Assembly (NCBI GenBank): GCA_904846145.1
Contig: CAJGZL010000001.1
Coordinates: 1,860,001 to 1,924,000, forward strand
From: Psychrobacter immobilis
Lineage (GTDB): Bacteria; Pseudomonadota; Gammaproteobacteria; Pseudomonadales; Moraxellaceae
Reading direction: 5' to 3'
Length of the DNA stretch: 64,000 bases
A program made the position numbers and the translations under genes. Position 1 is the first letter of the stretch; the number at the start of each line of letters is the position of its first letter. The notes below the pieces were generated by a model. It was not told where the DNA came from and searched no databases. It was given only the letters and a program-made list of their open reading frames with translations. Shown piece after piece: positions 13,231 through 21,959 of the stretch.

Positions 13231-13971
13231 TTAATTTACCTCAAGTTGGCTAAAGCTGTCGTAGTGATCAACAGTTAAATAATAGACTGCCGGCGGATTG
13301 CCACCTGTGACGATACGGCGCGCGCCGCGATGAGAGACGCCAGGGGTAGGTACAGTATACTCTCGGTAGTAGCCACTGGACTCTTTAGGCAGGCGACCTT
13401 CACGATTATAAAAGGTCGTACCGTCTTTAGCAGGATAAGGGAAAGGCCCGCCCTGCCCAATGAGCGCAATAGTATTGTCAATTTGCGCATCACCCGTGAT
13501 AGCGTTTTGATTGGTAGTTTCTGCTGATTGAGCAATAGTAGTTGACCCAGGACTATTATCAAAGATCGATTGTAGATCACCAAAGAAATAAGCCGCTAAG
13601 GCGATGATAGCGATGATACTAAATAGGCGTGAGATAGGGCTTCGGTTTTTTTGACCGATGCGGCGCTGATTACTTTTATGGTTTTTGGAGTTGTCTTGAA
13701 GATTGGCGTTCGCGGCGAGCGTGGTCGATTTTTTTGTTGAGTGAGATGATGGTGCCTCTTGTAAACTCAGTGATGTAGAGGTCACCTCAACGGCACGCAA
13801 CTGGTTTTTGTCATTGCGCTCACTAGTGAAGTAGACGCGCTGACCTTCGCTGACTGGCTGAGACAAGCGCACTGACGTAATATGAAAAAACACATCCTCA
13901 CTTTGATCGTCGACATCGATAAAGCCATAGCCTTTATCTTTATTCCATTTTTTTATTTTGCCACTTTGCAT
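13231..13971 (-). CDS. Cold-shock domain - membrane anchor - barnase-type RNase fusion
   Basis: This 246-residue protein has three parts. Residues 1-63 form a cold-shock/S1-like domain (GKIKKWNKDKGYGFIDV, DVFFHIT). After a polar, basic linker, residues 113-130 form one membrane helix (LFSIIAIIALAAYFF). Residues 157-246 form a guanyl-specific RNase domain like barnase or RNase Sa, with GQGGPFPYPAKDGTTFYNREG and DHYDSF. The catalytic set is intact: Glu204, Arg215, Arg219 and His236. Basic residues just before the helix predict N-terminus in, RNase out. A barstar-like gene follows after one base. Moraxellaceae commonly carry a cold-shock domain joined to a membrane DUF1294; here an RNase takes that place. 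The role (toxin, RNA degradation or competition) is unproven. Confidence 0.85.
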   Translation of the reverse strand: MQSGKIKKWNKDKGYGFIDVDDQSEDVFFHITSVRLSQPVSEGQRVYFTSERNDKNQLRAVEVTSTSLSLQEAPSSHSTKKSTTLAANANLQDNSKNHKSNQRRIGQKNRSPISRLFSIIAIIALAAYFFGDLQSIFDNSPGSTTIAQSAETTNQNAITGDAQIDNTIALIGQGGPFPYPAKDGTTFYNREGRLPKESSGYYREYTVPTPGVSHRGARRIVTGGNPPAVYYLTVDHYDSFSQLEVN

Positions 13972-14069
13972 AACGACACTGCCTTAACAACGGTCTATTT
14001 TGAAACAGTATATATAATATCTGCTTATTAACAAAACCAAGGTCTGTAGTAAGCGTTTTTCGCCAGCAT

Positions 14070-14098
14070 AAAAAACGCCAGCATTTAGCTGACGTTTG
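14070..14098 (-). terminator. Terminator after proA
   Basis: On the minus strand, AACGTCAGC-TAAAT-GCTGGCGTT (one mismatch) is followed by a T run. It lies 24 bp beyond the proA stop. Confidence 0.8.
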
Positions 14099-14121
14099 TT
14101 ATTTGACAATGGTTTTATAGG

Positions 14122-15423
14122 CTAAGCACGGGTTTCGCCATGACCATAGACGATCCATTTTTGAGAGGTTAGACCTTCAAGGCCAACAGGGCCACGTGCG
14201 TGAATCTTATCGGTTGAGATGCCGATTTCTGCACCGAGTCCATATTCAAAACCGTCAGCGAAACGGCTAGAGGCATTAATCATCACACTGGCTGAATCTA
14301 CTTCACGGATGAAACGCTGCGACTTACTATAATTATCAGTGATAATCACGTCAGTGTGATGGCTACCGTGAGTGTTGATATGCTCAATCGCCGCGTCAAG
14401 TCCATTAATGACTTTGATCGCTAATATTGGCGCTAGATATTCAGTATCCCAATCCTCAGCGGTCGCAGCGGATAGATGACCTTTGAGCTTGGCATTATCC
14501 TTCAAAATAGCTTGTGATAGCTCATCAAGGCGTAGCTGCATAGCGTCGTCCGCTGCAATAATTGCTTCAGCAATCTTCGGTAGCATAGTATCAGCGACCG
14601 CTTTATCGACCAATAAAGTCTCCATGGTATTACAAGTACCATAGCGATGGGTTTTGGCATTGACGCTAACCTTTACCGCAGTATCAAGCTCAGCATCGCT
14701 ATCGATATAAGTGTGACAGTTGCCGTCTAAATGCTTGATAACGGGCACTTTCGCATCTTCGCTAATACGAGCGATTAAGCCTTTACCGCCACGAGGTACG
14801 ATAACATCGACATATTCGGTCATCGTAATCAGCTCGCCGACCGCCGCGCGATCAGTCGTCTGTAATACTTGCACGCTGTGCTCAGACAGATTGACATCTT
14901 TTAAACCCTGATGGATACATTTAGCAATCGCTTGATTAGACTCAAAAGCCTCAGAGCCACCTCGTAAGATAATAGCGTTGCCTGATTTTAGCGCAAGTGA
15001 TGCCGCCTCTAAGGTCACATTAGGGCGTGATTCATAAATCATACCGACAACGCCAAGTGGTACGCGCATCTTACCTAAATGAATACCTGATGGCTGAAAG
15101 GTCATATCGGTGACTTCGCCAATAGGATCAGGCAGGGTAGAGACGTCCTTGAGACCTTGCAGCATACCGTCAAAACGCGCGTCATTGAGCTCTAATCGAT
15201 CAAGAAGGGCTGCATCGAGATCATTGTTTTTGCCATTGTCCATATCTATCTTATTGGCGGCTAAAATGTCAGCCTTCGCTGTGATTAGCTGATCATGGAT
15301 AGCGATCAGCGCTGAGTTCTTGACTCCTGTATTAGCAGCCGCTAGTGCGCGCGAGGCTGCCCGAGCTTGTTGTCCTACGGTTTGCATATAAGCTTTAATA
15401 TCTTTATTATTCGATTGAGTCAT
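14122..15423 (-). CDS. proA: Gamma-glutamyl phosphate reductase
   Basis: This 433-residue aldehyde-dehydrogenase-fold enzyme makes glutamate-5-semialdehyde from gamma-glutamyl phosphate with NADPH in proline synthesis. Typical blocks include [40 protein letters not shown] and [13 protein letters not shown]. The catalytic cysteine region is [14 protein letters not shown]. The C-terminal [16 protein letters not shown] is characteristic. An AAGGAA ribosome site precedes the ATG at 15423. proB is not adjacent; the gene is followed by its own terminator. Confidence 0.96.
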   Translation of the reverse strand: MTQSNNKDIKAYMQTVGQQARAASRALAAANTGVKNSALIAIHDQLITAKADILAANKIDMDNGKNNDLDAALLDRLELNDARFDGMLQGLKDVSTLPDPIGEVTDMTFQPSGIHLGKMRVPLGVVGMIYESRPNVTLEAASLALKSGNAIILRGGSEAFESNQAIAKCIHQGLKDVNLSEHSVQVLQTTDRAAVGELITMTEYVDVIVPRGGKGLIARISEDAKVPVIKHLDGNCHTYIDSDAELDTAVKVSVNAKTHRYGTCNTMETLLVDKAVADTMLPKIAEAIIAADDAMQLRLDELSQAILKDNAKLKGHLSAATAEDWDTEYLAPILAIKVINGLDAAIEHINTHGSHHTDVIITDNYSKSQRFIREVDSASVMINASSRFADGFEYGLGAEIGISTDKIHARGPVGLEGLTSQKWIVYGHGETRA

Positions 15424-15832
15424 ATATTATTTTCCTTATATATAAATTAATTTTAGCAGTAGTTATAAAAGTTAAAACGAGCTTGAAGAATAGAAAAACT
15501 AAATTTACTGAGTATTAGTTGTACTAAATAGGGGTAAAAACTGATATAAATAGAGGTTTTAAGCACTTTGTAGCATTATGCTACTTAACATAGAGTAGAT
15601 AAAGACGATAGTAAAGGTAGATTTATAGTTAATAAGTAGCGAGAGGGCTATTTTGAGTCATTTTTACAGGTTCTATGCGCTTGTTACGCATTTTTAACAC
15701 AATTAGCCTGTAATTACTAAAGCCGTAACTATCAGATACCAGTATAGTTATAGTCAATTGATAAATAAGCTCATCACTTCTTAGCTACCGTTGATTTTGC
15801 TTTTGCTATTTACTTTTATAATAGGCATTGAA
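15424..15832. other. Intergenic region, no gene seen
   Basis: This 409-bp AT-rich stretch lies between the divergent proA and the small-protein genes and presumably holds both promoters. A weak hairpin, ATGCG...CGCAT followed by T5, occurs near 15675. I see no coding frame. Confidence 0.35.
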
Positions 15833-16013
15833 ATGATTGATAAAGATGATGTTAAACAACCTACAATTTCTAAAAAGTGGTTGTATGGTTCTCTAGCAAT
15901 TGCAGCGTTACTCATCGGTCTTTTTTTTGATTTTGGATAGTGATGCTATTGCAGCTGACCTAAATGCTAATGCTAATGCGGTTGAGAAAGCAGAGATCGA
16001 TAGCATTTACTAG
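15833..16013 (+). pseudogene. Small single-helix membrane protein, possibly frameshifted in a T8 run
   Basis: An ATG at 15833 opens a 35-residue frame with a charged N-terminus (MIDKDDVKQPTISKKW) and a membrane helix (LYGSLAIAALLIGLFF), stopping at 15940. The stop follows a run of eight T's (15921-15928). Reading through with one T fewer continues as LILDSDAIAADLNANANAVEKAEIDSIY to a stop at 16013, giving a 59-residue protein with an acidic tail. The continuation looks like real coding sequence, so I infer a homopolymer frameshift: sequencing error, decay or slippage-based switching. The function is unknown. It lies 71 bp before the lipoprotein gene at 16085. Confidence 0.5.
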
Positions 16014-16084
16014 GGTTTATAAAATAAATGCATAACCGCTTTTTTATTATTCTTAACTTCTACATCAACTAATAGGTAATTATT

Positions 16085-16423
16085 ATGGTAGCTCAAGTAT
16101 CACTGACTAAAAAATTATTATTGGTCTCAGTAGCAGCGGCAGCATTAACGCTTAGCGCTTGTGCTGATCCAGACTCAGCAACCACTCAAGATGATGTCGA
16201 TGCCGTTGCTGATCCACAAACCCAAATTGAGCAAGAAGCGACTAGCGTTGACGATGTTGTACAAGTTGAAGAAGATATTAATAGTGTTGAAACCGATGAA
16301 GATCCTATGGCGGTTGACCCTGTCGTTGCAGAGGGTGACGCTACTATAGTTACTACAGATGAAGTCGCCGATGCTGATATGCTAGACGGTACAGAGTCTG
16401 AAGAGCATGTATCGACATATTAG
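16085..16423 (+). CDS. Small acidic lipoprotein of unknown function
   Basis: This 112-residue protein has a signal peptide (KKLLLVSVAAAALTLSAC) and a lipobox Cys at about residue 26. The mature part is strikingly acidic, dominated by Asp, Glu, Val and Thr with almost no basic residues and no recognised domain. Such chains are usually disordered. It may be paired with the small membrane protein just upstream, which also ends in an acidic tail. A terminator lies about 80 bp downstream. Confidence 0.65.
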   Translation: MVAQVSLTKKLLLVSVAAAALTLSACADPDSATTQDDVDAVADPQTQIEQEATSVDDVVQVEEDINSVETDEDPMAVDPVVAEGDATIVTTDEVADADMLDGTESEEHVSTY

Positions 16424-16503
16424 TAGACGTCACTTTATAAGTCTTAGCTGAACTGTGATTAGTAGTATAAAAAACACCAAGGTTCATCTTAAGATGATAA
16501 AAT

Positions 16504-16539
16504 AAAGCTCAAGTTTGCAATAGCAGCTTGGGCTTTTTT
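16504..16539 (+). terminator. Terminator after the acidic lipoprotein gene
   Basis: The stem AAGCTCAAG...CTTGGGCTT (one G-U pair) is followed by a T6 tail. Confidence 0.8.
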
Positions 16540-16623
16540 ATGAGCGCTTAAATAAAGACAAAGGTTGCCTTATTAAACAGTCTTACGCACAATGCCTCGC
16601 TATATGATTTGTTCTGAAATAAT

Positions 16624-16637
16624 TTGTTTTAAAACAA
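16624..16637. promoter_or_regulatory. 14-bp palindrome upstream of the ABC ATPase gene, possible operator
   Basis: The perfect palindrome TTGTTTTAAAACAA lies about 100 bp before the ATPase start and upstream of a TATAAT-like box at 16700. Its position suits a regulator site. The regulator is unknown. Confidence 0.35.
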
Positions 16638-16699
16638 TTTATTCTAAAATAGGCTACTGCAAATTTTATCAGCCTAATTCGTGGCTTTGAGCTATATTT

Positions 16700-16705
16700 T
16701 ATAAT
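16700..16705 (+). promoter_or_regulatory. Candidate -10 box for the ABC ATPase gene
   Basis: A consensus TATAAT lies 33 bp before the start codon. I see no good -35 match at the expected spacing. Confidence 0.35.
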
Positions 16706-16737
16706 GCTACACTCATCAATTGGAAATACGGTAAACC

Positions 16738-17538
16738 ATGCTTGATATGACTAAAGACTCAACTCGCCCTATCGCCTTGGATATACAAGACTTGCATAAG
16801 AGTTACGGCTCTTTGGAAGTGCTCAAGGGTGTCTCGCTCACAGCTTATGATGGCGACGTAATTTCTATCTTAGGCTCGTCAGGCTCTGGCAAATCTACCT
16901 TGTTGCGTTGCGTCAATCTATTAGAGAAGCCAACACAGGGTCGTATTATTGTAGGCGATGAAGAGCTGAGGTTGAAGCCGAATAAAGCAGGTGAGTTGCA
17001 AGCGACTGATGTCAAGCAATTAGAGAGCCTGCGGGCGAGCGTGGGTTTTGTGTTTCAGAATTTTAACTTATGGCCGCACAAAACCATTTTACAGAATATT
17101 ATTGAAGGCCCAACTCAAGTACTCAAGATCAAAAAAGACCAAGCGATCAAAGATGCAGAAGCGCTACTTGATAAAGTCGGTCTGCTCGATAAGAAAGACG
17201 CTTATCCCGCTAACTTATCAGGTGGTCAACGTCAGCGCGTTGCTATCGCTCGCGCCTTGGCGATGCAGCCTCGTGTGCTATTATTTGATGAGCCGACCTC
17301 AGCGCTAGATCCTGAGCTAGTCAATGAAGTACTGGTCGTTATGCGTGAGCTGGCAGAAGAAGGTCGTACTATGCTTATCGTCACGCATGAGATGCGTTTT
17401 GCCCGCGAAGTCTCAAGCCAAGTAGTGTTTTTGCATCAAGGGGTAGTAGAGGAAATTGGGACGCCTGAACAAGTCTTTGACAACCCTAAGTCAGAGCGAG
17501 TTCGAGACTTTATGGCTTCGCATCGTCAAAATACCTAG
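16738..17538 (+). CDS. Polar amino-acid ABC transporter, ATP-binding protein
   Basis: This 266-residue ABC ATPase is of the ArtP/HisP/GlnQ class. It has Walker [10 protein letters not shown] (residues 46-54), the signature LSGGQRQR (from residue 160), Walker [14 protein letters not shown] and the switch His in VTHEMRFA. It would energise import of polar amino acids. It lies upstream of three binding-protein genes and two permease genes on the same strand but is cut off from them by a strong terminator at 17599, so the locus is probably several transcription units. A second, separate transporter of the same class with its own ATPase is at 27484-30913. The substrate cannot be fixed from sequence; arginine, lysine, histidine or ornithine are likely. 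Confidence 0.9.
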   Translation: MLDMTKDSTRPIALDIQDLHKSYGSLEVLKGVSLTAYDGDVISILGSSGSGKSTLLRCVNLLEKPTQGRIIVGDEELRLKPNKAGELQATDVKQLESLRASVGFVFQNFNLWPHKTILQNIIEGPTQVLKIKKDQAIKDAEALLDKVGLLDKKDAYPANLSGGQRQRVAIARALAMQPRVLLFDEPTSALDPELVNEVLVVMRELAEEGRTMLIVTHEMRFAREVSSQVVFLHQGVVEEIGTPEQVFDNPKSERVRDFMASHRQNT

Positions 17539-17598
17539 AAAGACACAATGAAGAGTTATAAAATTGATTGAACAATAATTAATCTATATGACTCAGTC

Positions 17599-17639
17599 AA
17601 TAGCGCTATCGAATTATCGATTAGCGCTATTATTTTTTG
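17599..17639 (+). terminator. Terminator after the ABC ATPase gene
   Basis: A 10-bp perfect stem (AATAGCGCTA, 17599-17608 with 17622-17631) is followed by a T-rich tail. Confidence 0.85.
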
Positions 17640-17712
17640 AGGATGCCGTTTATTACCCAATAATGACAGTCAATACCTAAAACGTTTGTTTTTGATATTT
17701 TAGTAAGGTATT

Positions 17713-17737
17713 ATCGATGAGTTTATAACTTATCGAT
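17713..17737. promoter_or_regulatory. 25-bp hyphenated palindrome, possible operator
   Basis: The arms ATCGATGAGTT and AACTTATCGAT are complementary apart from one G-T position and are separated by TAT. The element lies upstream of the first of three binding-protein genes and has no T tail. Confidence 0.4.
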
Positions 17738-17861
17738 ATATATAACTATTTTGCTAAGCTGGCAGGGATATCAGCGTTAAAAAGGATAGCAATATCGGTA
17801 ACAACCCTATTAAAAGCTTGATAAAATTCATTAAAAACTCATTAAAAAACTTAAGGAACGT

Positions 17862-18662
17862 ATGATGTTTGATCTCCGTCTTTTATGGCCATCTGTTACT
17901 ATTGCTACCGCTATGAGCTTAGCGGCTTGTAGTCAACCCGCCCAAGACACTGCTAGTGCCGATGCCGACGCTCCTGCTGCTGATACTGCTGGTAAGACTA
18001 TTCGTATTGCTACCGAGGGGGCTTATCCTCCGTTTAACTTTACCAATGCCGATGGTAGTATTGGTGGCTATGATGTGGATGTTGCCAACGCCCTATGCGC
18101 GCAGATGCAAGCCAAATGTGAAATCGTCGCTCAAGATTGGGACGGTATTATTCCAGGGCTATTAGCACAAAAGTACGATGCCGTTGTAGCGGGGATGTCT
18201 ATTACACCTGAGCGCCAAGAAAAAGTTGATTTTACTGAGCCGTACTTTGCTAATACTATGGTTTGGCTGACTGACATCAATGGCGGCTTTGATCCTATGA
18301 GCGTTAAGAGCTTAAACTTAGGTGGTCAACGTTCAACGACACCTGGTGCGTATCTACAAGATAATTATGAAGGCAAAGACGGCAATACCGTGCAGTTATA
18401 TGACAATTATGATAATGCTTATTTAGATCTAAAGTCAGGTCGTAGCGATGCGGTATTGGCTGAAAAAGTCTCTGCAAAGTCATGGTTAAAAGACAACCCT
18501 GAAGGCTTTGGTATTGTCGGCGATGAGATCGACAACGATGACAATATTGCTATTGCAGTGCGTAAAGGGGATAGCTTACGTGACGATTTTAACAAAGCTT
18601 TGAGCGAGATTCGTAGTAATGGTGAGCTGGCACGTCTTGAACAAGCCAACTTTGGCGAGTAA
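17862..18662 (+). CDS. Amino-acid ABC transporter substrate-binding lipoprotein (copy 1 of 3)
   Basis: This 266-residue family-3 solute-binding protein has a lipobox (SLAACS) that would anchor it to the inner membrane facing the periplasm. The mature domain starts at IRIATEGAYPPFNF and carries NADGSIGGYDVDVANALC, QDWDGIIPGL and AGMSITPERQEKVDFTEPYF, the core of the lysine/arginine/ornithine/histidine binding family. It is the first of three adjacent paralogues (next at 18760 and 19757). An AAGGAA ribosome site precedes the ATG. All three probably compete for, or diversify substrates of, the shared permeases at 21960 and 22701. Confidence 0.9.
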   Translation: MMFDLRLLWPSVTIATAMSLAACSQPAQDTASADADAPAADTAGKTIRIATEGAYPPFNFTNADGSIGGYDVDVANALCAQMQAKCEIVAQDWDGIIPGLLAQKYDAVVAGMSITPERQEKVDFTEPYFANTMVWLTDINGGFDPMSVKSLNLGGQRSTTPGAYLQDNYEGKDGNTVQLYDNYDNAYLDLKSGRSDAVLAEKVSAKSWLKDNPEGFGIVGDEIDNDDNIAIAVRKGDSLRDDFNKALSEIRSNGELARLEQANFGE

Positions 18663-18759
18663 GCTATAGTTTAGTTGCGTTGGTAAGCTTCAAGCACTAT
18701 TGATTCGCCCCATTATTCAAGGTTTAAGCCTTTATTAGATCAATGTAGGAATACTCTTT

Positions 18760-19644
18760 ATGTCTTTTTCAATATCAGCTACCGTAAATAAAGCCCTTTG
18801 GCTGGCTCCACTTAGCGCTGCAATGCTTATGCTAGCAGGCTGTAATAATAGTACAACGCCCACTGAAAACGTAGCAGTCGATTCAGCAGATGCTACGCCT
18901 ATGAATATCAAGATTGCGACCGAATCTAGCTACAAGCCTTTTAGTTATACTGATGCTGATGGCAAGCTCATCGGTTATGAGATTGAGCTGATTGATGCCT
19001 TGTGTGCGCAAATGAAAGCGGAATGTGAAGTTATCTCGCAAGATTGGGATGGCTTGATTCCAGGTCTTAATGCGCAAAAATTCGATGCGGCTATTGCTGG
19101 GATGTCTATTACTCCTGAGCGCCTCGAGGTCGTAGAGTTTAGCGATCCCTACTTTTATAGCGGTATTATCTTGATCGGCAAAAAAGGCGATAACGTCAGC
19201 GTTGATGATCTAAAATCTCAGCCGATCGCCTCCCAGCGTGCAACAGTTTCTGCGCAGTATTTACAAGATGAGCATAGCGACGCTGATATTAAGCTTTATG
19301 ATACCCAAGATAACGCTTATTTAGATTTAACCTCAGGACGCGTACGGGCGATGATGTCTGATAAAGTCACAGGTATTGACTGGTTAAAAACAGCAGCAGG
19401 TAAAGAATACGAAGTCAAAGGCGAAGAGATCAGCACCGACGATGATGCGATGGGTATCGCCTTTCGCAAAGGGGATCCTTTAGTCGCCAAGTTCAATACC
19501 GCTTTAGCTGAGCTAAAATCTAATGGGTCTTATGATCAAATCACGGGTAGCTACTTTGGTACTAGCACTACGGCTGCTGCGCAAAATACAGTAGTTAATG
19601 ATGCAGAAGTGGTCGAAGGTGAGCCCGCTGAGATGGCTAATTAG
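18760..19644 (+). CDS. Amino-acid ABC transporter substrate-binding lipoprotein (copy 2 of 3)
   Basis: This 294-residue paralogue of the preceding gene has lipobox LAGC, then IKIATESSYKPFSYTDADGKLIGYEIELIDALC, SQDWDGLIPGL and AGMSITPERLEVVEFSDPYF. It is more divergent around the ligand site (ESSYKPFSY against EGAYPPFNF in copies 1 and 3), which suggests a different ligand. It also has a C-terminal acidic tail of about 25 residues after GSYFGTS that the others lack. An AGGA ribosome site precedes the ATG. It follows copy 1 by 97 bp without an obvious terminator. Confidence 0.9.
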   Translation: MSFSISATVNKALWLAPLSAAMLMLAGCNNSTTPTENVAVDSADATPMNIKIATESSYKPFSYTDADGKLIGYEIELIDALCAQMKAECEVISQDWDGLIPGLNAQKFDAAIAGMSITPERLEVVEFSDPYFYSGIILIGKKGDNVSVDDLKSQPIASQRATVSAQYLQDEHSDADIKLYDTQDNAYLDLTSGRVRAMMSDKVTGIDWLKTAAGKEYEVKGEEISTDDDAMGIAFRKGDPLVAKFNTALAELKSNGSYDQITGSYFGTSTTAAAQNTVVNDAEVVEGEPAEMAN

Positions 19645-19756
19645 GATCTGCTAAACATTCATAATAATAAATATACGGGTTGATTTAAGATTAGCTGCTG
19701 TTGCTAACTGGTTCAATGGCTCGTATTGTCAAATAATCGTCATAAGGAAGTCATGG

Positions 19757-20647
19757 ATGATCACCCGTAGCCACTTTACTCCAAGCTTAAAGTCTCATAA
19801 TGTGTTTATCAGTCGGGTAGCTAAATGCTATTTATCAGCTTCAACGCTTGCCGCCGTGGTGGTGCTAGCAGGTTGTAGCAATAGTCAACAAGCTGGCGAA
19901 GAGGTGGCGAGTGATGCTGATGCTAGCACCGCTGAAACGCTCAGCGCTGATGATAGTGGTGTGCTGCGTATTGGTACCGAAGGCGCTTATGCCCCTTTTA
20001 ACTACACCAATGCTGATGGTACGCTTGGCGGTTTTGATGTCGAGCTGGCTCAAGCGTTATGCGCGGATATGCAAGTGACTTGTGAGATTGTCGCCCAAGA
20101 TTGGGATGGTATTATCCCAGGTCTAAAAGCTGGTAAGTATGATGCTATCGTAGCGGCGATGTCGATTACGCCTGAACGCGCCGAGCAGGTCAGCTTTACC
20201 GACCCTTATTTTAGCAATACCTTAGTATTTTTAGCTAAGCAAGAAAGTGATTTTGACCCTGATAATAGTAATGATATTGATGATAATTTGATCGCTGCTC
20301 AGCGCTCAACAATTTCATCACAATGGCTTGAGAGTGCTTATCCAAAAGCCAAGATGAAACTTTATGATACTTTGAGTAATGCGTTTTTGGATTTAGGCTC
20401 AGGTCGCGTGGATGCGATGATTTCTGACAAAGTGCCTGCGCTACAATGGCTGAACTCTGCATCTGGTAGTGATTATGTGCTCAAGGGCAATGAAATCGAT
20501 ATCGATGATAACTTTGCTATCGCAGTGCGATCAGGTGATGAGCTACAAGGCAAGTTTAATCAAGCGTTGGCTAATATAAAGTCCAACGGCACTTATGATG
20601 AGCTCAATCATAGATACTTTGCCGTACCAGTAGACACAGTGCAATAA
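19757..20647 (+). CDS. Amino-acid ABC transporter substrate-binding lipoprotein (copy 3 of 3)
   Basis: This 296-residue paralogue has lipobox LAGC at about residue 40, preceded by an unusually long n-region (MITRSHFTPSLKSHNVFISR). The mature domain shows LRIGTEGAYAPFNYTNADGTLGGFDVELAQALC, AQDWDGIIPGL and AAMSITPERAEQVSFTDPYF. It is closer to copy 1 than to copy 2 by eye. The start at 19757 is favoured by an AAGGAAG site six bases upstream. A strong terminator follows at 20668, then an IS element, so the permease genes beyond must have their own promoter or depend on the IS. Confidence 0.9.
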   Translation: MITRSHFTPSLKSHNVFISRVAKCYLSASTLAAVVVLAGCSNSQQAGEEVASDADASTAETLSADDSGVLRIGTEGAYAPFNYTNADGTLGGFDVELAQALCADMQVTCEIVAQDWDGIIPGLKAGKYDAIVAAMSITPERAEQVSFTDPYFSNTLVFLAKQESDFDPDNSNDIDDNLIAAQRSTISSQWLESAYPKAKMKLYDTLSNAFLDLGSGRVDAMISDKVPALQWLNSASGSDYVLKGNEIDIDDNFAIAVRSGDELQGKFNQALANIKSNGTYDELNHRYFAVPVDTVQ

Positions 20648-20667
20648 TAGCTAAACCGCTCAAGCTT

Positions 20668-20703
20668 AAAAGGGGTATCACTGAACCAGTGGTATCCTTT
20701 TTT
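20668..20703 (+). terminator. Terminator after the third binding-protein gene
   Basis: A 15-bp stem containing three G-U pairs (AAAAGGGGTATCACT with AGTGGTATCCTTTT) ends in a T run. It ends 42 bp before the IS element. Confidence 0.85.
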
Positions 20704-20745
20704 GCTTTGTGGGTGAACTAATTTTTATTCAGATTTATCATAGAT

Positions 20746-21725
20746 ACCCCACTCTCAACTTCGAAAGTGATTGAAAAAAGAAGAGCACCTCACTAATCTA
20801 TTGTTTTCGACCAAGAATACAATGGAGTTGTGAGATGCCCATAGACGAATTTATCATCAATATCTATTTAATGGTAGAGCAATATTACAAAATAGTCGTC
20901 ACCAAACCCTTGCGAAGTGCAGGTTACGCGCCAAAGCTAAGTGATCCTGAGGTTATTTGCATGGAGATGGTCGGTGAATTTTTACACCTTGATCAAGACA
21001 AACAAATTTGGCAATACTTTACCCAGCATTGGCAAGACTGGTTTCCAGCCATCGGCTCATACCCTAACTTCGCAAAGCACTGCGCCAATCTGTGGCAAGT
21101 CAAACAGCAGATACAAGATAACGTCAGTCAAATTGAAGGCCGTGACAACATTCATTTTATGGATGGCTTTCCGATACCCGTCTGTCATTATGGACGCGCT
21201 TATCGGCATAAGAATTATCAAGACTTAGCAGCTTTTAGCTACTGTGCCGCTAAGCAAGAGAGGTACTATGGCTTTGAAGGCCATTTGCTTGTTAACTTAT
21301 CGGGCATGATTAAAGGCTTTACCTTTGCTCCTGCCAATGTTGATGAAAGAGCGGTTGCCCCAGAAATCACCACTCATATTCATGGGCTACTTGGCGCTGA
21401 TAAAGGGTATATCAGCCCTAGTCTGACATCGTACTACGACGCTCAAGGCGTGGATTTACAAACGCCACTCAGAGCCAACATGAAAGAGGATAGACCCAAA
21501 CCTGTGGTAAGGCGGCTAATGAAAGCCCGCCGTATCGTTGAAACAGTCATTGGTCAGCTATCAGAACGATTTAATATACAAAGGGTACGAGCAAGAGATT
21601 TATGGCATTTGTCTCATCGATTGATTCGTAAGATTCTTTCACACAATCTGTGCTTTGTACTCAACAAAAAACTTGGTAATCCGCCTCTTCAGTTTGATTT
21701 GCTTATTTCAAGTTGAGAGTGGGGT
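20746..21725 (+). mobile_element. IS982-family insertion sequence, copy 1 (980 bp)
   Basis: The ends are inverted repeats beginning ACCCCACTCTCAACTT and ending in its complement. The flanks share ATAGAT (20740-20745 and 21726-21731), a likely 6-bp target duplication. It carries one transposase gene. A copy of the same 980-bp length with an identical transposase lies inverted at 57993-58972. It sits between the binding-protein genes and permease genes of one transporter locus. Confidence 0.92.
20835..21716 (+). CDS. IS982-family transposase (copy 1)
   Basis: The 293-residue transposase appears intact. The probable DDE triad is Asp110 (HFMDGFP), Asp189 (LGADKGY) and Glu236 (RRIVETVIGQLSERF). 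The C-terminal SHRLIRKILSHNLCFVLN block is usual for the family. It occupies nearly the whole element and starts 89 bp from the left end. The protein is identical to the one encoded at 58002-58883, which points to recent transposition. Confidence 0.92.
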   Translation: MPIDEFIINIYLMVEQYYKIVVTKPLRSAGYAPKLSDPEVICMEMVGEFLHLDQDKQIWQYFTQHWQDWFPAIGSYPNFAKHCANLWQVKQQIQDNVSQIEGRDNIHFMDGFPIPVCHYGRAYRHKNYQDLAAFSYCAAKQERYYGFEGHLLVNLSGMIKGFTFAPANVDERAVAPEITTHIHGLLGADKGYISPSLTSYYDAQGVDLQTPLRANMKEDRPKPVVRRLMKARRIVETVIGQLSERFNIQRVRARDLWHLSHRLIRKILSHNLCFVLNKKLGNPPLQFDLLISS

Positions 21726-21959
21726 ATAGATACAATACTTTTTATTGAGTAAGTTTTTTATAATGATTACTTTTGAGTCAAGCAGTACCCTGCTAGGTGC
21801 TGAATATGATAAAATCAGCCCTCATTTTCTGTATATACCATCAGCGAATCAATCACTGATTCTCTTGATTACTATACTGTTAACTGAAATTATTAACTGA
21901 ATTATCAATTTATTAGGGCGTTCAGCGCGCCCTTATCGAGAGAAACTGAGTGAGCCCTA

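Larger units (their letters stand above)
17539..17861. other. Intergenic region with terminator and operator-like palindrome
   Basis: These 323 bp hold the terminator at 17599-17639 and a 25-bp hyphenated palindrome at 17713-17737, about 125 bp before the first binding-protein gene. No coding frame. Confidence 0.5.

Noticed and set aside
17862..20647. Assembly duplication producing three binding-protein genes
   Set aside because: The copies differ at many positions and have different signal peptides and tails.
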